Below, one piece after another: positions 9,254-18,011 of a stretch of 64,000 bases of DNA. Every line of letters begins with the position of its first letter. Position 1 is the stretch's first letter. The notes under the pieces are model-generated. The model was not told the origin of the DNA. It ran no database searches and saw only the letters and a program-made list of their open reading frames with translations. The position numbers and the translations under genes were made by a program. This stretch comes from Roseomonas gilardii (lineage in GTDB: Bacteria > Pseudomonadota > Alphaproteobacteria > Acetobacterales > Acetobacteraceae): positions 3,738,001 to 3,802,000 of the forward strand of contig NZ_CP015583.1 of NCBI RefSeq assembly GCF_001941945.1, given 5' to 3'.

Positions 9254-9280
9254 GGGAGCCAGCGAGAATGGCTGGCTCCC
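9254..9280 (+). terminator. Hairpin downstream of the MFS gene
   Basis: A perfect 10-bp stem (GGGAGCCAGC / GCTGGCTCCC) with a 7-base loop, about 130 bp after the MFS stop. There is no T tract, so it is a weak terminator candidate. Confidence 0.35.
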
Positions 9281-9357
9281 GCATTCCGAATCCGCTTCAT
9301 CCGGCCGGATGGACCGAGCACCTGAACAGGCAGGGGCAGAGGCTGCGATAAAAGCCG

Positions 9358-9375
9358 GTGGCGCCGTCGCGCCAC
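9358..9375 (-). terminator. Rho-independent terminator of the RTX-like gene
   Basis: On the minus strand a 7-bp GC stem (GTGGCGC / GCGCCAC) with a 4-base loop starts 10 bp after the stop codon at 9386 and is followed within 4 bases by TTTT. This fits an intrinsic terminator. Confidence 0.55.
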
Positions 9376-9385
9376 GGGCATCGCC

Positions 9386-10450
9386 TCATGCGAAGATGAA
9401 GTCGCTGGCCTGCAGTTCGGTGTGGGCGACCACGACGATGGCGCCATTGCCGAGATTAATGGAATTGGCAGTGCTGTCGCCGTAGCCGCTCAGGTCGCCA
9501 TGCGTGATGTTCAGGTGGCCGAAGTCATGGACGTTGCTGAAGCCCGTCAGGTCGATCTTGTCCTTGCCGTGCTCGAAATCCATGATCCGGTTGGTCTTCG
9601 TCCCCTCGCCGAACACAAAGGTATCGCTGCCCCCGGTGGTGAACCGCCCGGTCGCCGGGCCATCCCCCCAGATCTGGCTGCTGGCGTTGGTGCCGCCGAC
9701 GATCACGTCGTCGCCACCATGCGCGAAGCCCGAGAGTGGGCCGTCGCCATAGACGATGAGATAGGAATTGTCCTGGATGGTGATGACGTCATTGCCACCA
9801 CGCGCATTGCCGGACAAGCTGCCATCGCCATAGACGGAATAGCCACCATAACCGCTGCGGCCGAGGATGACGTCGTCACCACCCTGGGCGAAGCCGCTCA
9901 GTTGCTGGGCGTCACCCCAGATGTCGTGCTTGTAGGCGCCGCCGAGGATGTAGTCGTTGCCGCCAACGGTGAACTCGCTCATCGTCTGCGCATCGCCGAA
10001 GACCGTTGCTGCGCTGCCGATGATCATGTCGTCGCCGCCATGCGCGAAGCGGGTCATCCGGTTGGCATCGCCGTAGATGACGGCGTTGGTCCACGCCGTC
10101 TCGCCCGCGCCGATGATTTGATCGTTGCCGCCGATGCTGAAGTCGCTCATCACGCCGGCATCGCCGAAGATGGTCTCATTGTTGATGGTGGCGTAAACGC
10201 CGAGGATGACATCGTCGCCGCCATGCGCCGCGCCGTTCATCGCGAAGGCGTCGCCATAGATGTAGTTCAGGGCATAGCCGGATACGGAAGTACCGGTCAG
10301 GAACTGGCTCGCGCCAATCTGCTGGCCGCCCAGAGTGCCGCTCACGTCACCAAAGATATTCGCCACAGGATTCTCCCCAGACCGCCAGTCGGGCGCGGTC
10401 AGGAGCGCTTTTCTGAATGACCGGCAGATGTCGTCAATCTCATGAGACAT
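9386..10450 (-). CDS. RTX-like calcium-binding repeat protein (type I secreted)
   Basis: 354 residues made almost entirely of about nine imperfect repeats of roughly 30 residues. Each pairs a YGDA-type turn with a GGDD/GGND-V-I-L-G turn (for example AHGGDDVILG, FAQGGDDVILG, GGNDVI). These are variants of hemolysin-type Ca2+-binding nonapeptides. The C terminus (FEHGKDKIDLTGF then ASDFIFA) matches the uncleaved secretion signal of type I substrates, and there is no N-terminal signal peptide. I chose the ATG at 10450; a TTG at 10474 would add eight residues. No ABC/HlyD exporter genes are in the window. GC is visibly lower than in its neighbours. The function (surface or extracellular) is unknown. 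Confidence 0.75.
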   Translation of the reverse strand: MSHEIDDICRSFRKALLTAPDWRSGENPVANIFGDVSGTLGGQQIGASQFLTGTSVSGYALNYIYGDAFAMNGAAHGGDDVILGVYATINNETIFGDAGVMSDFSIGGNDQIIGAGETAWTNAVIYGDANRMTRFAHGGDDMIIGSAATVFGDAQTMSEFTVGGNDYILGGAYKHDIWGDAQQLSGFAQGGDDVILGRSGYGGYSVYGDGSLSGNARGGNDVITIQDNSYLIVYGDGPLSGFAHGGDDVIVGGTNASSQIWGDGPATGRFTTGGSDTFVFGEGTKTNRIMDFEHGKDKIDLTGFSNVHDFGHLNITHGDLSGYGDSTANSINLGNGAIVVVAHTELQASDFIFA

Positions 10451-10725
10451 CTCAAACTTGATACGATGCCGCAAAGTCGCGTTTACACAGTGATCTTTCG
10501 AACATGAATTATTGGTGTCTTAAGCATCATCCGATCGGAGGAAGACGGCCGATTCGAGCGCATACCGGCTTCCTCCCGATCAGGAGTCACTTGGCTGCTT
10601 CCGGATACCGATGCCAACCCCGCCCAAGGCCCCACGCAGGGCCCTGCAAGACGGACGCGGGGTGAGGTCGCTCCTCAGCCCTCCCGGATCTGATAAAAGC
10701 GCTGCGGGTGAAGGCTTCCAGCCGC

Positions 10726-11340
10726 TTAGTAAAGCCGCTTGCTGTAGCTTTCCGCGATCCAGGCCTCGCTGCGCTCCGCATCCTCGGCCAGCTGGTCGGC
10801 CAGGATGCGGCCCAGCGAGGGGAAGGAGGCGCGCGGCACCTGTTTCGCCGGGTCCCAGAGGCCGGAGCGCATCATGGCCTTGCCGCAATGGAAGAAGACT
10901 TCCTCCACCGTGACCAGCAGCCCGGCCAGCGGCGGCTTGCCCTGGGCGGCGAGCGGGGCGAGCAGCGCCGCGTCCCGCGTCATCGCCGCCCGGCCATTCA
11001 CGCGCAGCGTCTCGTTGATACCGGGGACGAGGAAGATCAGTCCCAGTTGCGGATTGCCGGCGACGTTCATCATGGTGTCCACGCGCCGGTTGCCGATGCG
11101 ATCGGGGATTAGCAGCGTCACCTCATCCAGCACGGCGACGAAGCCCGGCGCGTCGCCGCGCGGCGTGGCGTCGCAGCGCCCCTCCGCATCCGCCGAAGCG
11201 ATCACCAGGAAAGGCGAGAGGGCGATGAAGGCCCGTGCATGGCGATCCAGCCGGGTGAGTTGCTTGGCCACGACACGCGGGTCGGGCTGGCCGTAATGCG
11301 CACGGATTTCCTCCGCATCCGGGGTTGCGGGCGATGCCAT
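10726..11340 (-). CDS. PPOX-class flavin-binding split-barrel protein (MSMEG_1061-like)
   Basis: A 204-residue member of the pyridoxamine-5'-phosphate-oxidase-like FMN-binding split-barrel superfamily. The order of segments (FLVIASADAEGRCDATPRG, then TLLIPDRIGNRRVDTMMN, then IFLVPGINETLRVNG) is that of the subgroup I know as MSMEG_1061-like, probably a flavin- or F420-type reductase. I chose the ATG at 11340 because AAGGAG stands 8 bases upstream; a GTG at 11361 is possible. It is 13 bp downstream of the shikimate-dehydrogenase-like gene on the same strand, so the two probably form an operon. Confidence 0.8.
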   Translation of the reverse strand: MASPATPDAEEIRAHYGQPDPRVVAKQLTRLDRHARAFIALSPFLVIASADAEGRCDATPRGDAPGFVAVLDEVTLLIPDRIGNRRVDTMMNVAGNPQLGLIFLVPGINETLRVNGRAAMTRDAALLAPLAAQGKPPLAGLLVTVEEVFFHCGKAMMRSGLWDPAKQVPRASFPSLGRILADQLAEDAERSEAWIAESYSKRLY

Positions 11341-11353
11341 GGATGGCTCCTTC

Positions 11354-12172
11354 TCAGCCACGCGCGTATTCGGCGGCGCGGCGAACCAGCTCCTCCTCCG
11401 GGCGGATGCCCGTGTAGAGCACGAACTGCTCCAGCGCTTGGAGGGTGATCACCTCGCCGCCGTCGATCACCCGCTTGCCCAGCCGCCGCGCCAGGCGCAC
11501 CAGCGGCGTTTCCACCGGCAGGGCCACCACGTCGAAGACGGTTTCCGCCGCCGCCACTGCCGCCTCCGGGAAGGACAGATCCTCCGCCTCCGGCCCGCCC
11601 GCCATGCCGACCGGCGTGACATTCACCAGCATGGCGGGGCGCAGCGTGCCGAGATCGGCCCGCCAGTCATAGCCGCAGCTCTCCGCCAGGGCGCGGCCCG
11701 TGGCCTCGTTGCGCGCGACGATGGTGCCCTGGCGGAAGCCCGCGTCGCGCAGCGCCGAGGCCACCGCCTTGGCCATGCCGCCGCTGCCGCGCAGGGCGAA
11801 AGGCGTGTCGGGCGGAATGGCGTGGCGCGCGATCAGCTTTTCCACCGCGATGTAGTCCGTGTTGTAGGCGGTGAGGTGGCCGTCGTCGTTGACGATGGTG
11901 TTCACCGAGCGGATCGCCGCCGCGGAGTCGGTGAGCCTGTCCAGGAAAGGAATGCAGGCCTCCTTGAAGGGCATCGACACGGCGCAGCCGCGGATACCCA
12001 GGGCCCGGATGCCGGCGATGGCGCCCGGCAGGTCCTTCGTGGTGAAGGCCTTGTAGAGGAAGTTCAGCCCCAGCTCGCGATACAGGTAGTTGTGGAAGCG
12101 GGTGCCCGTATTGCCCGGCCGCCCGGAGAGCGACATGCAAAGCACCGTGTCCTTGTCGATGGTCGGCAGCAC
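11354..12172 (-). CDS. Shikimate 5-dehydrogenase-like protein (AroE family)
   Basis: 272 residues with the AroE two-domain plan. An N-terminal substrate domain (CMSLSGRPGNTGTRFHNYL; CAVSMPFKEACI carries the conserved Lys of the SMPFK motif; SVNTIVN) is followed by a Rossmann domain (RGSGGMAKAVASAL) and a C-terminal helix (LQALEQFVLYTG). By family it would reduce 3-dehydroshikimate or quinate-type substrates with NAD(P)H. Because it pairs with a flavin-type protein and a GntR regulator rather than with aro genes, a catabolic role is plausible. The start is GTG with AGGAG seven bases upstream. Confidence 0.85.
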   Translation of the reverse strand: MLPTIDKDTVLCMSLSGRPGNTGTRFHNYLYRELGLNFLYKAFTTKDLPGAIAGIRALGIRGCAVSMPFKEACIPFLDRLTDSAAAIRSVNTIVNDDGHLTAYNTDYIAVEKLIARHAIPPDTPFALRGSGGMAKAVASALRDAGFRQGTIVARNEATGRALAESCGYDWRADLGTLRPAMLVNVTPVGMAGGPEAEDLSFPEAAVAAAETVFDVVALPVETPLVRLARRLGKRVIDGGEVITLQALEQFVLYTGIRPEEELVRRAAEYARG

Positions 12173-12287
12173 CGGCTCTCTCCTGTCTTGGCCCGGCCCA
12201 GGCTAGTGGCCAACCTTCCTGGCGACCAGTTCCGGATCGAAGCGCAGATGCCGTCATGGAAGGATTCCAGCCGCTCCGTGGCAACCG

Positions 12288-13046
12288 TCATTCCTTCGCC
12301 GCTGTCGCCCGATGTCTGCGCTCCGTCTTGCGCGGAGCGATTCCAGCGCCGGGCGCCGTGGCAGGCTCCCCTCCGACGGCCAGCTTGGCGCCAATGGTCC
12401 GCTCGAAGCCATTGCCGACGTGCTGGCCCATGGCGCGGGACGCCGCATCGGCATCCCGAAGCTGCAAGGCTCGCAGGATCGCCAAGTGTTCCTGGTGGGA
12501 TACGGCGCTGCTGCTATCGGTCTCAAAGCCCCGGCGCCGCAGCAGATGCATGCGGTCGATGACCTGCCGATAGAAGCCGAGCAGGGTCTTGTTGCCCGCC
12601 ATCTCGATCAGGCGGTCATGGAAGGCAATGTTGAGCGGAAAGTAACGATCCACATCGCCTGACATGGATGCCGCCTCCAGTTCCTCCAGCATGCCTGCCA
12701 GTTCGCTGGCCTGCCGGTCGGTGAAGCCGGGAGCCAGGAGCCGGCCAGCCATCTCGTCCAGGTTGCGGCGCACGGCATACAGCTCCGCCGCTTCCTCATC
12801 CGTGATTTCACGGATGTAGACGCCACGGTTCTTCTCGAAACGGACCAGCCCGGCCGTTTCGAGCGAGCGAAACGCCTCACGCACCGGCGCCCGGCTGATC
12901 TGCATGGATTCAGCCAGATCGGCTTCGTTGAGCTTGGCGCCCGCCACGATGACGCCTGCCTTGATCCGGCGAATGATGTCCTCCTCCACCGCGCCCGCAA
13001 GAGTCTGGGAGCGGAGAAGGTCCAGCGAACGGGTCGGGTCGGGCAT
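12288..13046 (-). CDS. GntR family regulator, FCD subfamily
   Basis: 252 residues. The N-terminal winged helix-turn-helix (residues ~15-80) includes KLNEADLAESMQISRAPVRE, the usual recognition-helix pattern. The C-terminal FCD ligand domain has the expected polar residues (LDEMAGRLL, FHDRLIEMAGN, HQEHLAILRAL). It would act as a dimer repressing or activating genes for small carboxylic acids or sugars. It is divergent from the MmgE/PrpD gene, and the tandem palindromes at 13100-13136 are its probable operator. It may also control the downstream aroE-like operon on the same strand. Confidence 0.88.
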   Translation of the reverse strand: MPDPTRSLDLLRSQTLAGAVEEDIIRRIKAGVIVAGAKLNEADLAESMQISRAPVREAFRSLETAGLVRFEKNRGVYIREITDEEAAELYAVRRNLDEMAGRLLAPGFTDRQASELAGMLEELEAASMSGDVDRYFPLNIAFHDRLIEMAGNKTLLGFYRQVIDRMHLLRRRGFETDSSSAVSHQEHLAILRALQLRDADAASRAMGQHVGNGFERTIGAKLAVGGEPATAPGAGIAPRKTERRHRATAAKE

Positions 13047-13099
13047 AGCGCCCTATAGGATTGCAGGCCGGGCATTTCCAGCCAATTGTCAGTTGTCTT

Positions 13100-13136
13100 A
13101 TTGTCGACAATCTAATAATTGTCGACAATCTAATAA
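13100..13136. promoter_or_regulatory. Tandem palindromic operator for the GntR regulator
   Basis: An 18-bp unit TTGTCGACAATCTAATAA occurs twice in perfect tandem (13101-13118 and 13119-13136). Each copy centres on the 12-bp palindrome ATTGTCGACAAT (13100-13111, 13118-13129). A related half-site (TTGTC) lies just to the left. Short TTGT-N2-ACAA palindromes are typical FCD-GntR operators. The site lies 54 bp upstream of the regulator start and 142 bp upstream of the divergent MmgE/PrpD start. Confidence 0.7.
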
Positions 13137-13277
13137 TTCTGCGCAGAGGACATGCACCGCCCTTCGCCCTGGAAGCGATCGGCGATGCGCTCCTGGCCTG
13201 TCGCGCACGATCTGTGGCGGTCGCCAGAAGCCAGGCATGCCGTTCTTCCAACGAGAAAACCGCCCCAGGGATACGCC

Positions 13278-14768
13278 ATGACAGCCACCGACCGTCGCAA
13301 CATCATCATGGGCACCATTGCCGCGGCCACCCTTGCACGCCCGGCGACTGCGCAGCCGCAGCAGGGCGGGGGCGGCAACCAACCCGCATCCGCCACGGCC
13401 ACCGGGACAGCGCCGAAGGGTTCCGCCCCTCCGCCCGTTACCAGGACCATCGCCCGCTACGCCACATCGGCTCCGGCCGATCAGGTGCCGGAAGCGGTCC
13501 GCAAGGAGGCCACGCGCACCCTCCTCAACTGGGTGGGCTGTGCGGTCGGCGGATCACGCCAGGATGCTCCAGGCCGCGCCGTGGCAGCCCTGAAGCCCTT
13601 TTCCGGCCCGGAACAGGCTTGTCTGTTTGGCCGCGGCGAACGGCTGGACGCACCGAATGCGGCATTGGTCAACGGGATCAGTTCCCATGTCCTGGACTTC
13701 GACGACACGCATCTCAAGACCATCATCCATCCGGCGGGGCCGGTGGCCTCGGCTCTGACGGCCTTCGCGCAGTTCCGGCCGATCTCGGGCCGGGATTTCA
13801 TGAATGCGCTGACCCTGGGATGCGAGATCGAGTGCCGGATCGGGAACTCGGTGTTCCCCGAACACTATGCCATGGGTTGGCACATCACCGGCACCACGGG
13901 TGTCTTCGGCGCCGCGGCCGCCATAGGGCGCGTCCTGGGCCTGGATGAACAGCGCATGACCTGGGCCATGGGCCTGGCCGCGACGCAGCCGGTGGGGCTG
14001 AAGGTGCAGTTCGGCACCGACACGAAGAGCTTCCATCCCGGCAGGGCCGCGCAGAACGGGATGATCGCGGCCCTGCTGGCACAGCAAGGCTATACCGCCT
14101 CGGATGTGGCGATCGAAGGCTTCGACGGCTGGGGACAGGCACTGAGCACACGGCGCAACTGGGATGAGGTGACGGGGGAGCTGGGCGAGCGATACGAACT
14201 GGCGCTGAACACCTACAAGCCCTTCGCCTGTGGTATCGTTGCCCACCCTTCGATCGACGCTGCCATCCAGCTGCGCAACGCCAACAGCCCCAAACCCGGG
14301 GACATCCGTTCCGTGGCGCTGAAGGTCCACCCGCTCGTGCTCAACCTCATGGGCAAGACCGAGCCACGCACCGGCCTGGAAGGCAAGTTCAGCATCTTCC
14401 ATGCCGTGGCTGTCGCGCTGGTCACGGGCCGCGCGGGTGAACAGGCTTTCACCGATGCCGCCGTGAAGGACCCCACCGTCGCGAGCTTGCGCAAGAAGGT
14501 CGAAGCCACGGTGGACCCTGCCATCAAGCCGGATCAGGCGGACATGGTCGTGACGCTCAACGACGGCCGCACGATGCATGTCTTCGTCGAGCACGCCGTG
14601 GGAAGCCAACTGCATCCCATGTCCGATCAACAGCTCGTCGAGAAATTCATGGGCCAGACCGAAGGCATTCTTCCCGCGGATCGCAGCAGGCAGCTCCTGG
14701 ACCTCTGCTGGAAGGCGTGGAGCCTGCAGGATGCGGGTGAGATCGGCCGCATGGGGGCAGCGGCTTAA
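13278..14768 (+). CDS. MmgE/PrpD family protein with a twin-arginine signal-like N terminus
   Basis: 496 residues. From about residue 55 it follows the MmgE/PrpD fold (2-methylcitrate dehydratase, cis-aconitate decarboxylase and relatives), with NWVGCAVGGS, VNGISSHVLDFDDTH, the GWHITGTTGVFGAAAAIGR segment and a C-terminal subdomain. The first ~45 residues are unusual: DRRNIIMGTIAAATLA...AQP looks like a Tat signal, then a Gly/Pro/Ala linker. That predicts export of an enzyme normally found in the cytoplasm. The start ATG lies at the head of this signal. It is divergent from the GntR regulator, which probably controls it. Confidence 0.82.
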   Translation: MTATDRRNIIMGTIAAATLARPATAQPQQGGGGNQPASATATGTAPKGSAPPPVTRTIARYATSAPADQVPEAVRKEATRTLLNWVGCAVGGSRQDAPGRAVAALKPFSGPEQACLFGRGERLDAPNAALVNGISSHVLDFDDTHLKTIIHPAGPVASALTAFAQFRPISGRDFMNALTLGCEIECRIGNSVFPEHYAMGWHITGTTGVFGAAAAIGRVLGLDEQRMTWAMGLAATQPVGLKVQFGTDTKSFHPGRAAQNGMIAALLAQQGYTASDVAIEGFDGWGQALSTRRNWDEVTGELGERYELALNTYKPFACGIVAHPSIDAAIQLRNANSPKPGDIRSVALKVHPLVLNLMGKTEPRTGLEGKFSIFHAVAVALVTGRAGEQAFTDAAVKDPTVASLRKKVEATVDPAIKPDQADMVVTLNDGRTMHVFVEHAVGSQLHPMSDQQLVEKFMGQTEGILPADRSRQLLDLCWKAWSLQDAGEIGRMGAAA

Positions 14769-14968
14769 ACAAGCGAAGCCTGACAGCCCCTCCTCCGGCG
14801 GGGACGCTGGATGCGGGCCACCGAAGGGCTTGCCACCTGGCACCGCGCCCCGTCCATGGTGCCGGTGGAACTCCGGCCTGTACCGGTCATGGGCCCGTCC
14901 CCAGCCTGCACGGCCCTGCCGGGAAGGAGGCCCGGCCTTTCCCGTGCCTCCTTCCCGGCCGCGCCCTT

Positions 14969-16390
14969 TCAGGCGCCCTCGGCCATGTCGAAGACCGGCT
15001 TCATCCCGGCGGGCAGCGGACAGTCATAGGGCGTGCGCGCCAGCCGCGCCTGGTGGTCGGCCTTGGCCTGGGCCAGCAGGTCCGGGCTCCGCAGCACATC
15101 GACCGCCGTGCCGGCCATCACCTTGGCCACATGCACCATGCCCTTGTGCGCATAGGGCGTTTTGCCCTGGGCCGTGAGCTGCCAGGAATGCCCCGGCGTG
15201 CCGATGGCATAGGTCGCGCCCCGCGCCTGCACCGTCGGCACGGCCCAGGAGACGTCGCCGACATCGGTGGAACCCATGCTGGGCGGCGGCGGCGCGTCGA
15301 TCGGCGCGATGCGGTCGCAGAGCGGCGCCTCCGTCACCGGCAGGCCGAAGCGGCGATGCGCGGCCACGATGTCCTCCTGCCGCACGGTCCGCTGGATGGC
15401 GCGGGCGAAGTCGCGGTCGGCTTCGTCGAATTCCGGCGCACCCAGGCGCTGGAAATTGTCGTACATCGCCCTTTCCAGCGGCGTGTTGGCTAGCAGGTTG
15501 CTCATGCCGCTCACCACGCGGGATGCCGCCGTGGTCTCGGTCATCAGCGCGGCGCCCTGGGCAATTCTCTCCACCCGCTCCGCCAGCTTGCGCAGCTCCG
15601 GCAGCTCGGCGGCGCGGATCAGGTAGCGGATCTTCGCCGCGCCCTGCACCACGTTCGGCGCGATGCCGCCGGCATCGAGATAGGCATAGTGGATGCGCGC
15701 GCTGCTCGGCATGTGCTCGCGCATGTAGTTCACGCCGATGTTCATCAACTCCGCCGCGTCCAGCGCCGAACGGCCCAGCTCCGGTGCGGCGGCGGCATGG
15801 GAGGAACGGCCGGTGAAGCTGTAGTCCACCTGCAGGATCGCCAGGGAATGCGCCGGGTTCACGCCGGAGAAGGGCGCCGGGTGCCAGGAGATGGCGATGT
15901 CCACGTCGTCGAAGACGCCGTCGCGCACCATGAAGGTCTTGGCCGCGCCGCCTTCCTCCGCCGGGCAGCCGTAGTAGCGCACGCGGCCCTTCACCCCGTT
16001 CGCCGCCAGCCAGTCCTTCACCGCGGCGGCGGCCAGCATGGCGCCGGCACCCAGCAGGTTATGGCCGCAGCCATGGCCCGCATGCTCGCCGGGGCGCGGG
16101 CTGTGCTCCGCTACCCCGGCCTCCTGGCTCAACCCGGGCAGCGCGTCGTACTCGCCGAGGATGGCGATCACCGGTCCTTCCTCGCCCGCCTCGCCCACCA
16201 CCGCTGTGGGAATGCCGGCGAGGCCCTCGGTGACACGGAAGCCCTTCTCCCGGAGCATGGCGACATGCTCTGCCGCCGAGCGCTTCTCCTGGAAGTTCAG
16301 CTCCGGCATCTCCCAGACCCGGTCGCTGAGGCCTTCGAAGGCCTCGCGGTGGTTCTCGACGAGCTGCCAGATCTGCTCGGAATTCTTCAT
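14969..16390 (-). CDS. M20 family amidohydrolase, AbgB-like
   Basis: A 473-residue M20/M28-type zinc amidohydrolase resembling aminobenzoyl-glutamate hydrolase subunit B. Metal-site motifs are GEYDALPG, HAGHGCGHN and CPAEEGG, and the C-terminal ligand region contains GSTDVGDVSWAVPT. A dimerisation insert lies in the middle (YSFTGRSSHAAAAPE). It would hydrolyse an amide bond between an aromatic or acyl group and an amino acid in the cytoplasm; the substrate is uncertain. AGGAGAGG lies just upstream of the ATG. It is a single gene with a repeat-containing leader region. Confidence 0.88.
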   Translation of the reverse strand: MKNSEQIWQLVENHREAFEGLSDRVWEMPELNFQEKRSAAEHVAMLREKGFRVTEGLAGIPTAVVGEAGEEGPVIAILGEYDALPGLSQEAGVAEHSPRPGEHAGHGCGHNLLGAGAMLAAAAVKDWLAANGVKGRVRYYGCPAEEGGAAKTFMVRDGVFDDVDIAISWHPAPFSGVNPAHSLAILQVDYSFTGRSSHAAAAPELGRSALDAAELMNIGVNYMREHMPSSARIHYAYLDAGGIAPNVVQGAAKIRYLIRAAELPELRKLAERVERIAQGAALMTETTAASRVVSGMSNLLANTPLERAMYDNFQRLGAPEFDEADRDFARAIQRTVRQEDIVAAHRRFGLPVTEAPLCDRIAPIDAPPPPSMGSTDVGDVSWAVPTVQARGATYAIGTPGHSWQLTAQGKTPYAHKGMVHVAKVMAGTAVDVLRSPDLLAQAKADHQARLARTPYDCPLPAGMKPVFDMAEGA

Positions 16391-16779
16391 GCCCTATCCT
16401 CTCCTGCGGCGCCGGGTTCCGACCCTGTTTCCGTGCCCTGGCCCGGCGGCCGGTCTGTCGCGTCGTGATGGGCCATTCGGATGGGCCATTCGGATGGTCC
16501 GGTCGGATGGTCCGGTCGGATCGTGCGGATGCCGGAGCGAAGGCTGGCAGGGGACGCCCGTTCCGTGAACCCATGCTTCCCTGCCGGAACGATCCGGCTG
16601 CCTGGCACCGGCCGAGCATATCCCGTGCCAGGTTGCGGCCCCGCCATGGGACCACGGCCGCTTTTCCCGTCCGGGCGCCCCTCCTCCCGAGCCGTCCGGA
16701 GGCGCCTCGCCCTTGACGCCGGGGCGCCGGGGGCGGAAGACCGCCGTTCCATCAACAAGAGCTCCGGTCTCCACCCCCG
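16391..16779. other. Long intergenic region between divergent M20 gene and trpS
   Basis: 389 bp with no convincing gene. It holds the promoters of the divergent genes and the 13-bp tandem repeats annotated at 16467-16518. The trpS side shows no strong ribosome-binding site immediately before 16780. Confidence 0.6.
16467..16518. repeat. Four tandem 13-bp repeats
   Basis: Two copies of GATGGGCCATTCG are followed by two copies of GATGGTCCGGTCG with no spacer; a fifth, diverged start (GATCGTGCG) follows. The array lies 77-128 bp upstream of the M20 start. It may be a regulator-binding array or a slippage-generated minisatellite. Confidence 0.7.
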
Positions 16780-17781
16780 ATGCAGCGTGTTTTCTCGGGC
16801 ATCCAGCCCTCCGGCATTCCCACCCTCGGCAACTATCTCGGCGCCATCCGCAACTGGGTGCCGATGCAGAACGGCGACGCCTCGCTCTTCTGCGTGGTGG
16901 ACCAGCACGCCATCACCGTGTGGCAGGACCCGAAGGAGCTGGCGCGGCAAACGCGCGAGATGGCGGCGGCGCTGATCGCCTGCGGCCTGGACCCGGAGCG
17001 CTGCATCCTCTTCGTGCAGAGCCATGTCCCCGCCCATGCGCGGCTGGCCTGGATCTTCAACTGCGTGGCCCGCATCGGCTGGCTGAACCGCATGACGCAG
17101 TTCAAGGACAAGGCGGGCAAGGACCGCGAGGGCGCCTCGGTCGGCCTCTATGTCTATCCGAACCTGATGGCGGCCGACATCCACGCCTATCACGCCACCC
17201 AGGTGCCGGTGGGCGACGACCAGAAGCAGCACCTGGAACTGGCCAACGACATCGCGCAGAAGTTCAACCACGACTACGGAGTGGAGTTCTTCCCCACCAT
17301 CGAGCCGCTGATCCAGGGCGTGGCGGCGCGGGTGATGAGCCTGCGCGACGGCAGCAAGAAGATGTCGAAGTCGGACCCCTCCGACCAGTCGCGCATCAAC
17401 CTGACCGACGATGCCGACACGGTGGCGCTGAAGATCCGCCGCGCCAAGACCGATCCCGAGCCCCTGCCCTCCGAGACCCGGGGCCTGGAGGCGCGGCCCG
17501 AGGCGCGCAACCTCGTCGGCATCCTGGCCGCCATCACCGACAGCACGGCGGATGCGGTGCTGTCCGAGCATGGCGGCAAGGGCTTCGGCGCCTTCAAGGA
17601 GGTGCTGGCCGAGGCGCTGGTGGCGAAGCTCTCGCCCATCCAGGCGGAGATGAAGCGGCTGCTGGACGATCCGGCCACCGTGGATGCCGCGCTGCGCCGG
17701 GGCGCCGGGAAGGCCGCCGGCATCGCCGACCCGATCGTGCGCCGGGCGGAGGAGCTGGTCGGCTTCCTGCCGGCCCGCTGA
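16780..17781 (+). CDS. trpS: Tryptophan--tRNA ligase
   Basis: A 333-residue class I aminoacyl-tRNA synthetase that charges tRNA-Trp. The N terminus ([19 protein letters not shown]) carries the HIGH-equivalent TLGN, the middle has the [12 protein letters not shown] segment, and KMSKS is at residues 194-198 ([14 protein letters not shown]). The length is normal for bacterial TrpS. It stands alone on the plus strand before murJ, with a 14-bp perfect hairpin between them. Confidence 0.97.
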   Translation: MQRVFSGIQPSGIPTLGNYLGAIRNWVPMQNGDASLFCVVDQHAITVWQDPKELARQTREMAAALIACGLDPERCILFVQSHVPAHARLAWIFNCVARIGWLNRMTQFKDKAGKDREGASVGLYVYPNLMAADIHAYHATQVPVGDDQKQHLELANDIAQKFNHDYGVEFFPTIEPLIQGVAARVMSLRDGSKKMSKSDPSDQSRINLTDDADTVALKIRRAKTDPEPLPSETRGLEARPEARNLVGILAAITDSTADAVLSEHGGKGFGAFKEVLAEALVAKLSPIQAEMKRLLDDPATVDAALRRGAGKAAGIADPIVRRAEELVGFLPAR

Positions 17782-17864
17782 GCGAAGGGGGCCGCCGGCC
17801 CCCTCCCCCGCCGGGACGCCGTTCCTCCCGGACGGCGAAGAATACGAAGATTTAACAAACACGT

Positions 17865-17902
17865 CCCGCCCCTGGCGAATCCGTGGCCTCGCCAGGGGCG
17901 GG
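17865..17902. terminator. Perfect 14-bp hairpin between trpS and murJ
   Basis: CCCGCCCCTGGCGA pairs exactly with TCGCCAGGGGCGGG around a 10-base loop, 83 bp after the trpS stop and 109 bp before the murJ start. No T tract follows. It could be a trpS terminator or a leader structure of murJ. Confidence 0.5.
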
Positions 17903-18011
17903 CGCCGGTCTGCGGAACCGCCGCTGACCCCGCGATCCGGCCATGGGCTGTTTCTCGCATCGCGGGACCTGTATCACGCGCGTTTCGGCACAGAGGGAAC
18001 GCGCCCCACAC

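Noticed and set aside
10533-10581. Imperfect inverted repeat upstream of the RTX-like gene (GATCGGAGGAAG and CTTCCTCCCGATC)
   Set aside because: The arms need a bulge and lie between genes of the same strand without T tract; too weak to call as a terminator or insertion sequence end.
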